NCBI RefSeq assembly: GCF_002158905.1
Contig: NZ_CP021431.1
Location: forward strand, 3,736,001 to 3,800,000
Origin: Yoonia vestfoldensis
GTDB taxonomy: Bacteria > Pseudomonadota > Alphaproteobacteria > Rhodobacterales > Rhodobacteraceae
DNA length: 64,000 nt
Direction: 5' to 3'
The translations under genes and the position numbers were made by a program. A model generated the notes under the pieces. That model saw only the letters and a program-made list of their open reading frames with translations, was not told the origin of the DNA and searched no databases. Positions 45,210 through 54,521 of the stretch are shown piece by piece (position 1 is the first letter of the stretch; the number at the start of each line of letters is the position of its first letter).

Positions 45210-47691
45210 CCCGCCATCGCTGCGCCGCCGCATCCTGATCTTGGCGGCCTCGATGCTGCTGGGGGCGGCTGTGCTGCTGATGACTTTCATTTCGGATTAC
45301 GCCAATCGCGCCGCCGATCAGGCGCTTGACCGCCTGTTATCTGCCGCCGCCCTGTCGATCGCCGGCGCCGTGCTGGTCGAGGACGGGGCGGTGGTGGTCG
45401 AAATGCCCTTTGCCGCCTTCGCGATGGTCTCGGGCGAGGAACGCGTATTCTATACCGTGCTTGGCCCGCAAGGCGAGCATGTGACAGGCTATGCCGATCT
45501 TGCGCCCGAGACACCGCTGGCCGCATCGGTCGATCCGGTGTTTTCAGACATCCGCCATAATGACGAAGCGGTGCGCATGGTCCGGCTGGGGCGATTGATT
45601 TCGACCGCCGAAGGCACCGGATGGGTCACGATCAGGGTTGCTGAGACCCGTGGCGCGCGCGCCGCCCTGGCGGCTGAAATCGTGGGGGCCGCGCTGGTGC
45701 CGGTGGCTGTGCTGACGCTGCTGGCGCTGGCGCTGGTCTGGATCGTGATCGGGCGCGCCTTTGCGCCGCTTGCGGTGATCGACCGGGCCTTGCGGCAGCG
45801 GCGGCCTGACGATCTGTCCTCGCTGGACGTGCCGGTGCCGGTCGAGGTGCAGCGCCTTGTCGGTGGGCTGAACAATTTCATGGGCCGGTTGGAACAATCC
45901 ACCGCCCGGATGGGGGATCTGGTCACCGAGGCCGCGCATCAGGTGCGCAATCCGCTGGCGTCATTGCGGGCGCAATCGGAAATGGCGCTGGATGAACCCG
46001 ATGCCGCCGAATTGCGCGCGCGCGTCGGGCGTATTCATACCTCGGCGGTCGAGGCAAGCCATCTGGTGACCCAGCTTTTGATGGATGCCACCATTTCCCA
46101 CCGGATGGAAACCGCAGTGATACGCGCGATCCCCATCGTCGCGCTGGTGGATGAGGTCGTCGGCAGGCTGGACCCTGATCTGCGCCCGCGTGTCACGCCG
46201 CAGATCGGGCCGGGCACCGATACGCTGGTGGTCATGGGCGACCGCGTCGGGCTGCGTGAAATGCTGCGCAACCTGATCGACAATGCGCTGGCCTACGCGC
46301 CCGGCATGATCGAGGTCGCCATCGCCGCCCAGACCGACGGCACGGTGCGGCTGGCGGTGCTGGACCGGGGGCCGGGCATCAGCGACGCCGACAAGGCGCG
46401 TGTGCTGCAACGATTCGTGCGCGGCAGCGGTGCCAGCGGCACGGTCGGATCGGGGCTGGGGCTTGCGATCGCGCAGCGTGTTGTGACCGGCCATGGCGGC
46501 AAGCTGACCCTCTGCGACAGGGCGGGCGGCGGTTTGGAAATTGTCGTGGCCTTGCCGGTCGTCGATAAACAACAGCCCGATAAACAACAGCCCGGTGCCC
46601 CGCAGCGCAAGCGCGCCCCCGTGGCCGGGGTGCTGTTATGCGCCGCGCTGGTCACGGCGCTGGACGCGACCTCGCCGCTGTCGGCGGAGCCTTTGCTTTT
46701 TGCCGCCAATGGCCCCGAGACGCAGCAGCTGGCAATTGCGGGCACCACGGATACGGCGCTGTTTGCGCCTTATATCGCGGCTTTTCAGGCCGGGGCGCCG
46801 GGTGTGGCTGTCCGCTATCTCGAAACCGACAGCCTGGCGCTTTACGAAGGCTTTCTGGCCGGAACGCTGGGCTTTGCGCCTGACCTGCTGATTTCCTCGG
46901 CCTCTGATCTGCAGATGAAACTGGCCAATGACGGGCATGCGCTGTCCCATCCGTCACCCGGTTTGGCGGCGCTGCCTGCCTGGGCGCAATGGCGCGCCGA
47001 GGTGATCGGCTTTACCTATGAACCCGCTGTGATCATCTATAACCCGCGCCTGATGCCGCCCGGCACGCAGCCCCGCAACCATCTGGACCTGGCCGTGCTG
47101 CTGGAACAAGAACCTGCCCGTTTTGCCGGGCGTGTCGCCACCTATGATATAGCCCGCAGCGGGCTTGGCTATCTGCTGGCCTCGCAGGATCAGCAGATTT
47201 CATCGCAATTCTGGCGGCTGGCGGCGGCCTTTGGGCGGGTCAGCGCGCGGCTAAGCGATTCAAGCCCGGCCATTCTGGACAATGTCGCCAGCGGAGAGTT
47301 GATCCTTGGGTATAATGTCCTGGGGTCCTATGCCTTTGCGCGGCAGGCAGCGGGCGCGCCTATCGGGATCATCGTGCCGGATGATTATGTGCTGGTGCTG
47401 ACGCGCAGCATGGTGATCCCCCGCACAGCCCCGAACCCCGATCTGGCGCGCGCTTTCGTGGATTTCGCATTGTCGCCTGCGGGCCAGCAGGTGGGGGCGG
47501 GGCCCTCGGCGCTGGGCGCGATCATGCCGGGCAGCGCAGGCATCTGGACGCCAGAGCGTATTTCGATGCTGGGGACCGGCGTGATCCAGCCCATCGCGCT
47601 GGCGCCGGTGCTGCTGGTGGCGCTTGATCCGCAGCGGCGCAGCCGGTTCTTGGCCACGTGGCAGGAAATCGTCGCACCAGGCCGCCCGTGA
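45196..47691 (+). CDS. Sensor histidine kinase fused to a periplasmic solute-binding protein
   Basis: An 831-residue fusion. Residues 12-35 and 160-187 are membrane segments around a TctE-like periplasmic sensor; the kinase core has phosphoacceptor His248 (TEAAHQVRNP), the N box NLIDNALAYAP, DRGPGIS and GSGLGLAIAQ. A kinase would normally end near residue 455. Here a linker with two copies of DKQQP (nt 46564-46593, a 15-base tandem duplication) leads into a hydrophobic segment (476-495, VAGVLLCAALVTALDATSPLSAEP) that looks like a signal peptide and then an iron/ thiamine-type extracellular binding protein (about 498-831). The frame is continuous. Whether the second part is periplasmic, tethered or cleaved off is unknown. 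Its start overlaps the regulator gene. Confidence 0.88.
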   Translation: MRRPSPPSLRRRILILAASMLLGAAVLLMTFISDYANRAADQALDRLLSAAALSIAGAVLVEDGAVVVEMPFAAFAMVSGEERVFYTVLGPQGEHVTGYADLAPETPLAASVDPVFSDIRHNDEAVRMVRLGRLISTAEGTGWVTIRVAETRGARAALAAEIVGAALVPVAVLTLLALALVWIVIGRAFAPLAVIDRALRQRRPDDLSSLDVPVPVEVQRLVGGLNNFMGRLEQSTARMGDLVTEAAHQVRNPLASLRAQSEMALDEPDAAELRARVGRIHTSAVEASHLVTQLLMDATISHRMETAVIRAIPIVALVDEVVGRLDPDLRPRVTPQIGPGTDTLVVMGDRVGLREMLRNLIDNALAYAPGMIEVAIAAQTDGTVRLAVLDRGPGISDADKARVLQRFVRGSGASGTVGSGLGLAIAQRVVTGHGGKLTLCDRAGGGLEIVVALPVVDKQQPDKQQPGAPQRKRAPVAGVLLCAALVTALDATSPLSAEPLLFAANGPETQQLAIAGTTDTALFAPYIAAFQAGAPGVAVRYLETDSLALYEGFLAGTLGFAPDLLISSASDLQMKLANDGHALSHPSPGLAALPAWAQWRAEVIGFTYEPAVIIYNPRLMPPGTQPRNHLDLAVLLEQEPARFAGRVATYDIARSGLGYLLASQDQQISSQFWRLAAAFGRVSARLSDSSPAILDNVASGELILGYNVLGSYAFARQAAGAPIGIIVPDDYVLVLTRSMVIPRTAPNPDLARAFVDFALSPAGQQVGAGPSALGAIMPGSAGIWTPERISMLGTGVIQPIALAPVLLVALDPQRRSRFLATWQEIVAPGRP
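46564..46593 (+). repeat. 15-bp tandem duplication at the kinase/binding-protein joint
   Basis: GATAAACAACAGCCC occurs twice without a gap, encoding DKQQP-DKQQP. It lies exactly where the kinase domain ends and the second protein part begins. Confidence 0.95.
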
Positions 47692-47715
47692 CACCCTGAT
47701 GACAGGACGGTGACA
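47689..47715 (+). promoter_or_regulatory. Three TGACA boxes at 11-bp spacing before tctC
   Basis: TGACA starts at 47689, 47700 and 47711, each 11 bases apart, and the second and third are followed by GGA. The first TGA is the stop codon of the kinase fusion. Tandem sites at 11-base spacing are usual for OmpR-family regulators, so this is a good candidate site for the regulator encoded at 44529, controlling tctCBA. Confidence 0.5.
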
Positions 47716-47876
47716 GGAACCGCTGCTAGGCTTTGCCGCAGTCGGGTATAGGAGGTGCCGGGACTGGGGGGAAACCGCAAGCGCATGGCGATGGGCCATG
47801 GTTGCGCGCCTGTTCCAGACAACCTTTTGCTCTGCTCCGCGCTTGCGCGGTCATCTAGATCTTTTGGGAGGAAAAC

Positions 47877-48830
47877 ATGAAGAATTTTGGTATCGCGGCC
47901 TTTGTGGCGGCGTCGGTCATGGCATCTGCCGCCGTGGCGCAAGTGTCCGAATTGCGGATCATGGCACCGGCAGGCCCGGGTGGCGGCTGGGACCAGACCG
48001 CGCGCACGATCCAGTCCACGCTGCAAAGCGAAGGGCTTGTGCCGAATATCCAGGTTGAAAACGTGGCCGGGGCCGGTGGCACCATCGGGTTGCAGCAATT
48101 CGTCAACCGCTCGACCGGGGATGCGTCGGCGACGATCGTCGGCGGCTATGTGATGGTCGGTGCGATCATCGCCAACGACAGCGCCGTGACGCTGGGTGAC
48201 ATCACCCCGCTGGCGCGTCTGACGGGTGAATATGTCGTGGTCGTGGCCAGTGCCGACAGCCCGATCAACACGGCCGAAGACCTTGCCAATGCGCTGCGCG
48301 CCGATATCGGTGCCGTGACCTGGGCGGGCGGTTCTGCCGGTGGCGTCGATCACATCGCTGCGGGCAAATTCGCGCAGGCCGCCGGTGTCGCCCCCGAGGC
48401 GATCAATTACATCCCCTATTCTGGCGGTGGTGAGGCGTTGGCCGCGATCCTGGGTGGTCAGGTCAGCGTCGGCGTGTCGGGGTTCAGCGAGTTTTCCAGC
48501 CAGATCGAGGCCGGTGCGCTGAAGGTCATCGGCATCACCGCGCCGGAACGTCAGGCCTATCTGGACGCGCCGACCTTTGTCGAACAGGGCTTTGACGTCG
48601 ATGTGCAGAACTGGCGCATGATCGCCGCCGCCCCCGGTATCAGCGATGCCGAACGCGCCGCGCTGTTGGATGTGATCGGCACGATGGCGGCCTCTGACAC
48701 ATGGAACGCGGAACTGGAAACCAAGGGCTGGGTGAATACTTTCCTCGCCGGTGACGATTTCGCCGCCTATCTGGACGAACAGATCAGCGCGACGACCGCG
48801 ATCCTCGCTGATCTGGGTATCACAGAGTAA
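47877..48830 (+). CDS. tctC: Tripartite tricarboxylate transporter substrate-binding protein TctC
   Basis: A 317-residue periplasmic binding protein with a signal peptide ([19 protein letters not shown]). The Bug/TctC pattern is plain: [42 protein letters not shown], and [40 protein letters not shown]. The ligand is probably a di- or tricarboxylate. A strong GGGAGG ribosome site precedes ATG 47877, and the 185-base leader holds the TGACA boxes. Its stop overlaps tctB by one base (TAATG). High expression relative to the other tct genes is expected. Confidence 0.94.
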   Translation: MKNFGIAAFVAASVMASAAVAQVSELRIMAPAGPGGGWDQTARTIQSTLQSEGLVPNIQVENVAGAGGTIGLQQFVNRSTGDASATIVGGYVMVGAIIANDSAVTLGDITPLARLTGEYVVVVASADSPINTAEDLANALRADIGAVTWAGGSAGGVDHIAAGKFAQAAGVAPEAINYIPYSGGGEALAAILGGQVSVGVSGFSEFSSQIEAGALKVIGITAPERQAYLDAPTFVEQGFDVDVQNWRMIAAAPGISDAERAALLDVIGTMAASDTWNAELETKGWVNTFLAGDDFAAYLDEQISATTAILADLGITE

Positions 48831-49381
48831 TGTCGGGCGATCCGAAAAACCAAGCAGCCGAAGAGGACCTTCGGCTGCCTTTCGACGACGAGGCCGGGCG
48901 CGGCACCGGCAAACGCGATCTGGCGGGGCTGTTGATCGCAGGGGCGCTGTTCGCGCTGGCCATGGTCATCGTCAATGACGCATCCGGCTATCCGATCCGT
49001 CGGTCCTATGCCAAGTTCGGCCCAGAGATCGTGCCTTATCTGGTCGCTGCGGGTATTTCGGTCATGGCCGTGATCACCGCGATCATGGCATGGCGCGGCG
49101 GTTTCGAGGCACGTGATCCGCTGAATATCGGCGCGTTGTCATGGCTGGTCGGCGGCATCGTGATCGAGATTTTCATGCTTTACGGCGGCACTGGTTTCAT
49201 TGCGGGCTCTGCCGTCTTGTTTGCTTTTGCGGCGCGGGCCTTCGGGCAGGCGACGCTGCTGTTGAACCTTGCCATCGGGGCCGTGCTGTCGACGCTGCTG
49301 TATCTGCTGTTCCGCTACGGGCTGGGGCTGTCGCTGCCAGCCGGTCCGGTCGAGCAGACCATCGATCTTTTGCTGAGGTAA
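48830..49381 (+). CDS. tctB: Tripartite tricarboxylate transporter small membrane protein TctB
   Basis: A 183-residue membrane protein with four hydrophobic segments after a charged N-terminus (about 35-52, 70-90, 110-150, 155-170). The Tct B subunit is poorly conserved; the call rests on size, topology (LLIAGALFALAMVIVND, YPIRRSYAKFGPEIVPYLVAAGI) and its position between tctC and tctA. It starts on the last base of the tctC stop codon and ends four bases before tctA. Confidence 0.88.
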   Translation: MSGDPKNQAAEEDLRLPFDDEAGRGTGKRDLAGLLIAGALFALAMVIVNDASGYPIRRSYAKFGPEIVPYLVAAGISVMAVITAIMAWRGGFEARDPLNIGALSWLVGGIVIEIFMLYGGTGFIAGSAVLFAFAARAFGQATLLLNLAIGAVLSTLLYLLFRYGLGLSLPAGPVEQTIDLLLR

Positions 49382-49385
49382 GCGC

Positions 49386-50906
49386 ATGGATACCTTCATT
49401 CTGTTGTTCGAGGGTCTGGCGACCGCGACGCAACCCTCAAACCTGATGTTCGCATTGCTGGGCGTGATGCTGGGCACCGCCGTGGGCGTCATGCCGGGCA
49501 TCGGCCCTGCGCTGACCGTCGCGCTATTGCTGCCGGTCAGCCTGTCCTTTGGCGCGACGGGGTCGATGATCATGTTTGCGGGCATCTATTACGGGGGCAT
49601 GTATGGGGGCGCGATATCCTCGATCCTGCTGAACACGCCGGGGGAGACCGCGTCAATTATGACCGCGCTCGAAGGCAACCGCATGGCCAAACGTGGCCGG
49701 GGCGGCAAGGCCTTGGGTGCGGCGGCCTTCGGGTCGTTCTTTGGCGGGATGTTTGCGACGCTGGGTCTGGCGGTTGTCGCGCCTTTCATGGTGATGGTCG
49801 CGCTGTCATTTGGCACGGCGGAATATTTCGCGCTGATGGTTTTGTCCTTCATGACCGTCTCGGCGGCCTTCGGCGGGTCGATGTCGCGCGGGCTGACGGC
49901 GTTGTTCATCGGTCTGACCATCGGCATCGTCGGCACGGACAAGCTGACCGGGCAGGTGCGGCTTGCCTTCGGCATCCCCGAGATGAGCGACAATATCTCG
50001 ATCGCCATCGTGGCTGTCGGTCTTTTTGCCATTGGCGAGACGATGTATCTGGCCTCGCAATCTGTGAACCACAAGACCAAGGCGCAGGCGGTATCGGGGT
50101 CTGTCTGGCTGAACTGGGCCGATTTCAAACGCTGCATCCGCCCCTATATCCGTGGCACCGGCCTTGGGTTCCTGTTCGGCCCATTGCCCACGGGCGGGGC
50201 GGAAATCCCGACCTTTCTGTCCTATACAACCGAAAAACGTCTGGCGACCGGCGAAGCGCGCCGCGAATTTGACGAAGGTCTGGGCGCCATCGAAGGTGTC
50301 GCCGGACCAGAGGCTGCCAATAACGCCTCTGCCGCGGGCACGCTGATCCCGCTTTTGACGCTGGGTCTGCCCACCTCGGCCACGGCGGCGATGATGCTGG
50401 CGGGGTTCCAGCAATATGGGCTGCAACCCGGCCCGCTGTTGTTTACCAACAACGCCGAGCTGGTCTGGGGGCTGGTGGCCAGCCTGTTCATCGCCAACCT
50501 GATGCTGGTCGTGCTGAACGTGCCGTTCATCGGGATCTGGGTCAAACTGCTGACAATCCCGCGCCCGTGGCTTTACGCGGGTATCCTGTGTTTCGCGACG
50601 CTGGGGATCGTCGGTGCGCAAGGCTCGCCTTTCGCGCTGATCCTGTTGCTGGGCTTTGGCTTGATCGGCTTCGTGATGCGCCGGTTCGGTTATCCTTTGG
50701 CGCCAGCGCTGGTCGGTGCGATCCTTGGGCCATTGGCCGAGGAACAGCTGCGCCGTGGTCTGATGATCAATCAGGGTGACTGGATGTTCCTGATCGAATC
50801 CCGCATCGCGCTGGTGATCTATGCGATCGCCCTGCTGTCGGTCTTTGGTCCGCGTCTTTGGGCGCTGCTGCGCAAGGCCACCGCCAAGACCAGCGCCGCC
50901 AGATGA
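49386..50906 (+). CDS. tctA: Tripartite tricarboxylate transporter large membrane protein TctA
   Basis: A 506-residue membrane protein with about 12 segments. The family motifs [23 protein letters not shown] near residue 37, [19 protein letters not shown] near 74 and the mirrored [18 protein letters not shown] near 260 are all present, with [27 protein letters not shown] near 315. It is the translocating subunit that works with TctB and the binding protein TctC. The operon tctCBA ends with a terminator just after this gene. Confidence 0.95.
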   Translation: MDTFILLFEGLATATQPSNLMFALLGVMLGTAVGVMPGIGPALTVALLLPVSLSFGATGSMIMFAGIYYGGMYGGAISSILLNTPGETASIMTALEGNRMAKRGRGGKALGAAAFGSFFGGMFATLGLAVVAPFMVMVALSFGTAEYFALMVLSFMTVSAAFGGSMSRGLTALFIGLTIGIVGTDKLTGQVRLAFGIPEMSDNISIAIVAVGLFAIGETMYLASQSVNHKTKAQAVSGSVWLNWADFKRCIRPYIRGTGLGFLFGPLPTGGAEIPTFLSYTTEKRLATGEARREFDEGLGAIEGVAGPEAANNASAAGTLIPLLTLGLPTSATAAMMLAGFQQYGLQPGPLLFTNNAELVWGLVASLFIANLMLVVLNVPFIGIWVKLLTIPRPWLYAGILCFATLGIVGAQGSPFALILLLGFGLIGFVMRRFGYPLAPALVGAILGPLAEEQLRRGLMINQGDWMFLIESRIALVIYAIALLSVFGPRLWALLRKATAKTSAAR

Positions 50907-50907
50907 A

Positions 50908-50957
50908 AAGCGAGGCGCGACGGGGCGGATTGACCGCTTCGTCGCGCCTGCGTTTTT
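50908..50957 (+). terminator. Rho-independent terminator after tctA
   Basis: A long stem (GCGAGGCGCGACG pairing with CGTCGCGCCTGCG, plus GGCGG with CCGCT) around an ATTGA loop begins within two bases of the stop codon, and ends in a TTTTT tract at 50953-50957. Confidence 0.8.
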
Positions 50958-51017
50958 GGGGCGATCCCGACCGGTCAATGCCGCTAGACTGCGCCGGTGT
51001 CACAAAGGAATCGCCCC

Positions 51018-52151
51018 ATGACCCGCAGCTATGCTGTCGATATCCTGCGCGGTGCCGCATTGCTGGGCATCGGGATCGTCAACCTGCCGTATCTTGCCCA
51101 ACCCCTCGCAGCGCAGATGGTCCTGCCCGAGACGATTCTGGACCTTGTCGCCAAAGGCCTTGTCAGCCTGCTGTGCGAGGGCAAGTTCTTTGTGCTGTTT
51201 TCATTCCTGTTTGGATGGGGTTTCGGGGTGCAGCTCGCCTCGGCCGCGCGGGCGGGACTGCCTGCGGGGCCAAAATATCGCGCGCGGTTGATCGCGCTGG
51301 CCTTGTTCGGCGTGGCGCATGCGCTGTTGGTCTTTCCCGGCGACATCCTGCTGGCCTATGCGATACTGGGTGCCGGGTTATGGTCCCTGCGCGAGGCCAG
51401 CCCCCACCGCCTGTGGCGGATTGCGCTATGGATGGTGCCGCTGGCGGCGATGGCTTTTGGCCTGTTGGGGGTCCTCGACGGGCTGTCGAGCGCGATGCCA
51501 CAAGGCGCTGTCGATCTGGGCGGGAACGGATATCGCGGCAGTTTTGCGGCTGGCGTGGCGCAGCGGCTGTCTGATTGGCCGATCACGCTGCTGGTGGTTG
51601 CGCTGTTCAACGGGCCGCTGGCCTTTGGGGCGTTCTGCCTTGGGCTTGCTGCGCAAAAGCTGGGTTTCTTTGACACAGGCAAAAGGATGCAGGCCAAGCT
51701 GGCCACGCGTCTGCCGCTTCTTCTGGCCATCGCTCTGCCAGCGAATGGGATCTATGCGGCGGCGATATTGGGGTATCTGCCGGCAGGCTGGCCGACCTAT
51801 CTGGGATTTGCCGCGCTTGCGCTGGGCGCGCCCGCGCTGGGTGCCGTTTATGTCCTGGCGGTGCTGCGTCTTGCGCCGCATCTTGGGCTGCTGGCGCCGG
51901 TGGGATCAATGCCGCTGACCGGCTATATCGGGCAGGGTGTGCTGGCGGGTGCTGTTTTTCATGGCTGGGGGCTTGGCCTGTTCGGCACCCTGGGCAATGC
52001 GGCGCTGTTTGGCGTGGCGTGCCTGATCTGGCTGGCGGTGACGGGGGCGGCGATCCTGTGGCAGCGGCGCTGGGCGCGTGGCCCGCTGGATGCGGCCTTG
52101 CGCGCGACGGCGGCAGGGCTGGCCCGGTCAACGCGCCGCCATGCTGGCTAG
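51018..52151 (+). CDS. DUF418 domain-containing membrane protein
   Basis: A 377-residue membrane protein of the DUF418 (YeiB-like) family with about nine hydrophobic segments. It opens with VDILRGAALLGIGIVNLP and KFFVLFSFLFGWGFGVQ; the C-terminal DUF418 block holds PVGSMPLTGYIGQGVLAG. Function is not known for the family. ATG 51018 follows an AAAGGAA ribosome site; a GTG upstream at 50997 is less likely. Its last four bases overlap the convergent galE gene. Confidence 0.85.
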   Translation: MTRSYAVDILRGAALLGIGIVNLPYLAQPLAAQMVLPETILDLVAKGLVSLLCEGKFFVLFSFLFGWGFGVQLASAARAGLPAGPKYRARLIALALFGVAHALLVFPGDILLAYAILGAGLWSLREASPHRLWRIALWMVPLAAMAFGLLGVLDGLSSAMPQGAVDLGGNGYRGSFAAGVAQRLSDWPITLLVVALFNGPLAFGAFCLGLAAQKLGFFDTGKRMQAKLATRLPLLLAIALPANGIYAAAILGYLPAGWPTYLGFAALALGAPALGAVYVLAVLRLAPHLGLLAPVGSMPLTGYIGQGVLAGAVFHGWGLGLFGTLGNAALFGVACLIWLAVTGAAILWQRRWARGPLDAALRATAAGLARSTRRHAG

Positions 52152-53164
52152 GGCGCGTCATAGCCCTTAGGATTGCTGGATTGCCATGCCCAGGTGCTGG
52201 CGGTCATCGCATCCAGATCATGCGTGGCCTGCCAGCCCAGTTCGGCCTGCGCGCGCGCCGGATTGGCCTGCATCGCGGCGATATCGCCTGCGCGGCGGGG
52301 GGCTTGGACGGTGGGGATCCTCTGGCCGCAGGCACGCTCGAACGCGCGCAGCATGTCGATCACGCTATAGCTTTGGCCGGTGCCGATGTTGAAAGGCCGC
52401 GCGCCGGGGCTGCGGGCCGCGTAATCAAGCGCCGCGACATGCGCGCGGGCCAGATCGACGACATGGATGTAATCGCGCAGGCCGGTGCCGTCCGGCGTGT
52501 CGTAATCATCGCCGAAGATCGTCAGCGCCGGACGCAGCCCCACCGCGACCTGCGCGATATAGGGCATCAGGTTATTGGGGATATCCTTGGGGTCTTCGCC
52601 GATCCGGGCAGAGCCATGCGCCCCCACGGGGTTGAAATAGCGCAACAGCACGGCGCTGCGGGCCGGATCAGCGGCGGCCCAATCGGTCAGCACCTGTTCG
52701 GCCATCAATTTCGTGCGGCCATAGACCGACGTCGGGCGGGTCGGATGCGCCTCGTCATAGGGCAGGTAATCAGGTTCGCCGTAAACCGTGGCCGAGGATG
52801 AAAAGATGATCCGGCGGCATCCGGCCCTGTCCATGGCATGCAGCAGCGCCAAGGTGCCGCCAACGTTGACATCATAATAGGCCAGCGGTTTTTGCTGGCT
52901 TTCGCCCACCGCTTTCAGCCCTGCGAAATGCACGACAGCCTCGGGCGCGAAATCCTGCATCACGCGGTCCAGCATGGCGGCATCGCGTACATCGCCGCGC
53001 AGATCGATCATCGGGCCATTCGACAGGCGGCGCACGCGGGTCAGCACCTCTGGCGTGGCATTGCTGTAATTATCCAGCACGCAGACCTTATGGCCCTGCG
53101 CGATCAGTTCGATCAATGTATGGCTGCCGATATATCCGGCGCCGCCGGTGACAAGTACGCGCAT
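52148..53164 (-). CDS. galE: UDP-glucose 4-epimerase GalE
   Basis: A 338-residue extended SDR epimerase that interconverts UDP-glucose and UDP-galactose. NAD loop GGAGYIGSH (7-15), the DLRGDVRDAAMLDRV block, catalytic set SSSATVYGEP and YGRTKLMAEQVL (Tyr-xxx-Lys), YFNPVGAH and RDYIHVVDLARAHV are all present; length matches E. coli GalE (338). It lies 21 bases downstream of manC, so the two sugar-nucleotide genes form an operon for envelope polysaccharide. A UDP-GlcNAc epimerase activity is possible. Confidence 0.95.
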   Translation of the reverse strand: MRVLVTGGAGYIGSHTLIELIAQGHKVCVLDNYSNATPEVLTRVRRLSNGPMIDLRGDVRDAAMLDRVMQDFAPEAVVHFAGLKAVGESQQKPLAYYDVNVGGTLALLHAMDRAGCRRIIFSSSATVYGEPDYLPYDEAHPTRPTSVYGRTKLMAEQVLTDWAAADPARSAVLLRYFNPVGAHGSARIGEDPKDIPNNLMPYIAQVAVGLRPALTIFGDDYDTPDGTGLRDYIHVVDLARAHVAALDYAARSPGARPFNIGTGQSYSVIDMLRAFERACGQRIPTVQAPRRAGDIAAMQANPARAQAELGWQATHDLDAMTASTWAWQSSNPKGYDAP

Positions 53165-53185
53165 CCTTGGTCTTTCGTCAGGCCG

Positions 53186-54521
53186 CTAGTCGCGGGCATA
53201 GATATCTTCATAGCGGATGATATCATCCTCGCCCAGATAGCTGCCGGTTTGCACTTCGATCAGGACCACGGGCAGTTTGCCCGGATTTTCCAACCGGTGG
53301 GTTGATCCGAGCGGAATATAGATGGATTCGTTTTCGGTCAGCAGTTTCACCGTTCCGTCACAGGTGACCCGCGCGGTGCCCTGCACGACGATCCAATGTT
53401 CGGCGCGGTGGTGATGCGATTGCAGCGACAGCGCGGCACCCGCATCCACGACGATCCGCTTGACCTGAAACCGATCACCCGTGGCAAGGCTTTCGAACCA
53501 GCCCCAGGGGCGGTGATCCTTGGGAAAGCTTTCGGCCTGACAGGCACCCCGCGCTTTCAACAGCGCGACGGCCTGTTTGACGTCCTGCGTGCGGCTTTTG
53601 TGGCTGATCAGCACGGCATCGGGCATGGCGACGGCGATGATGTCCTGCAAGCCGATGCCGACGATCACCTGTCCGTCATTTTCGGACCGCAGCAGCGTAT
53701 CGGTGCAATCGATCGCATGGGCCGGACCGGATAGCGCCAGACCGTCGGTTTCGGTTTCGCGCCAGACCGCTGTCCAATCGCCCAGATCAGACCAGCGCCC
53801 CGCATATGGGGCCACGCTAAGGTTGTCGGCCTGTTCCATCACCGCGTAATCAATGGAAATCGCGGGCGCGCGGCCCCATGGTTCCGGCGCAAGCCGCAGA
53901 AATCCCAGATCATGGCTTGCGTCATCCACGGCTGTCTGCACCGCCTCGACCATATCGGGGGCATAGAGCGCATAGGCGGCCAGGATATCCTTGACGGTGA
54001 ACAAGAACAGGCCCGCGTTCCATAGATAGCGCCCCTCGGCCAGCATCTTGGCGGCGCGGGCGGCATCGGGCTTTTCGACGAAACTGACCAGCGGTGTGAT
54101 CTGCGGATCATCCTGGAGCGGGGCTGCGAGCTCAAGATAGCCATAGCCGGTCTCCGCCCGTTCGGGCGTGATGCCAAAAGCGACGATCTGCCCGGCCGCG
54201 GCGGCGGGAATGGCCGCGGCAACAATTTGGGCGAACAAGGCCGCATCGGGGATCACATGATCAGAGGGGGCGACCAGCATCAGCGCGTCAGGATCGCTCT
54301 GGGCCAGATGCAAGGCGGCGGCCAGAACGGCAGGGCCGGTATCGCGCGGGGCGGGTTCGATCAGCACGGCCTGCGGCGTGATGCCCATGGCTTGCATCTG
54401 TTGCACCGCGATGAACCGGAACTGGTCCGCCGTCACGACCAGCGGCGCCGCAAAGACATCGCCGCCCAGCCGGGTCAGGCTGGCTTGGAACAGGCTGCCC
54501 GTGCCTGCGAGCGCGGAAAAT
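53186..54521 (-). pseudogene. manC: manC: mannose-1-phosphate guanylyltransferase/mannose-6-phosphate isomerase, 5' end cut off by IS6 element
   Basis: The frame reads GMP-type nucleotidyltransferase (APSDHVIP, YGYLELA, FVEKPD, YLWNAGLFLF, SIDYAVME) and then the type II isomerase cupin (RPWGWFESLATGDRFQVKRIVV, HHHRAEHWIVVQGTARV). Full ManC proteins begin with a GGxGTRLWPLSR nucleotide-binding loop ending in PKQF; here the native sequence starts only at FSALAGTGSLFQ, so about 29 residues and the start are lost at the IS6 end. The frame stays open into the element, and an ATG inside its terminal repeat (54526) could start a 446-residue product lacking the guanylyltransferase loop, leaving only the isomerase domain. 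It precedes galE. Confidence 0.88.
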
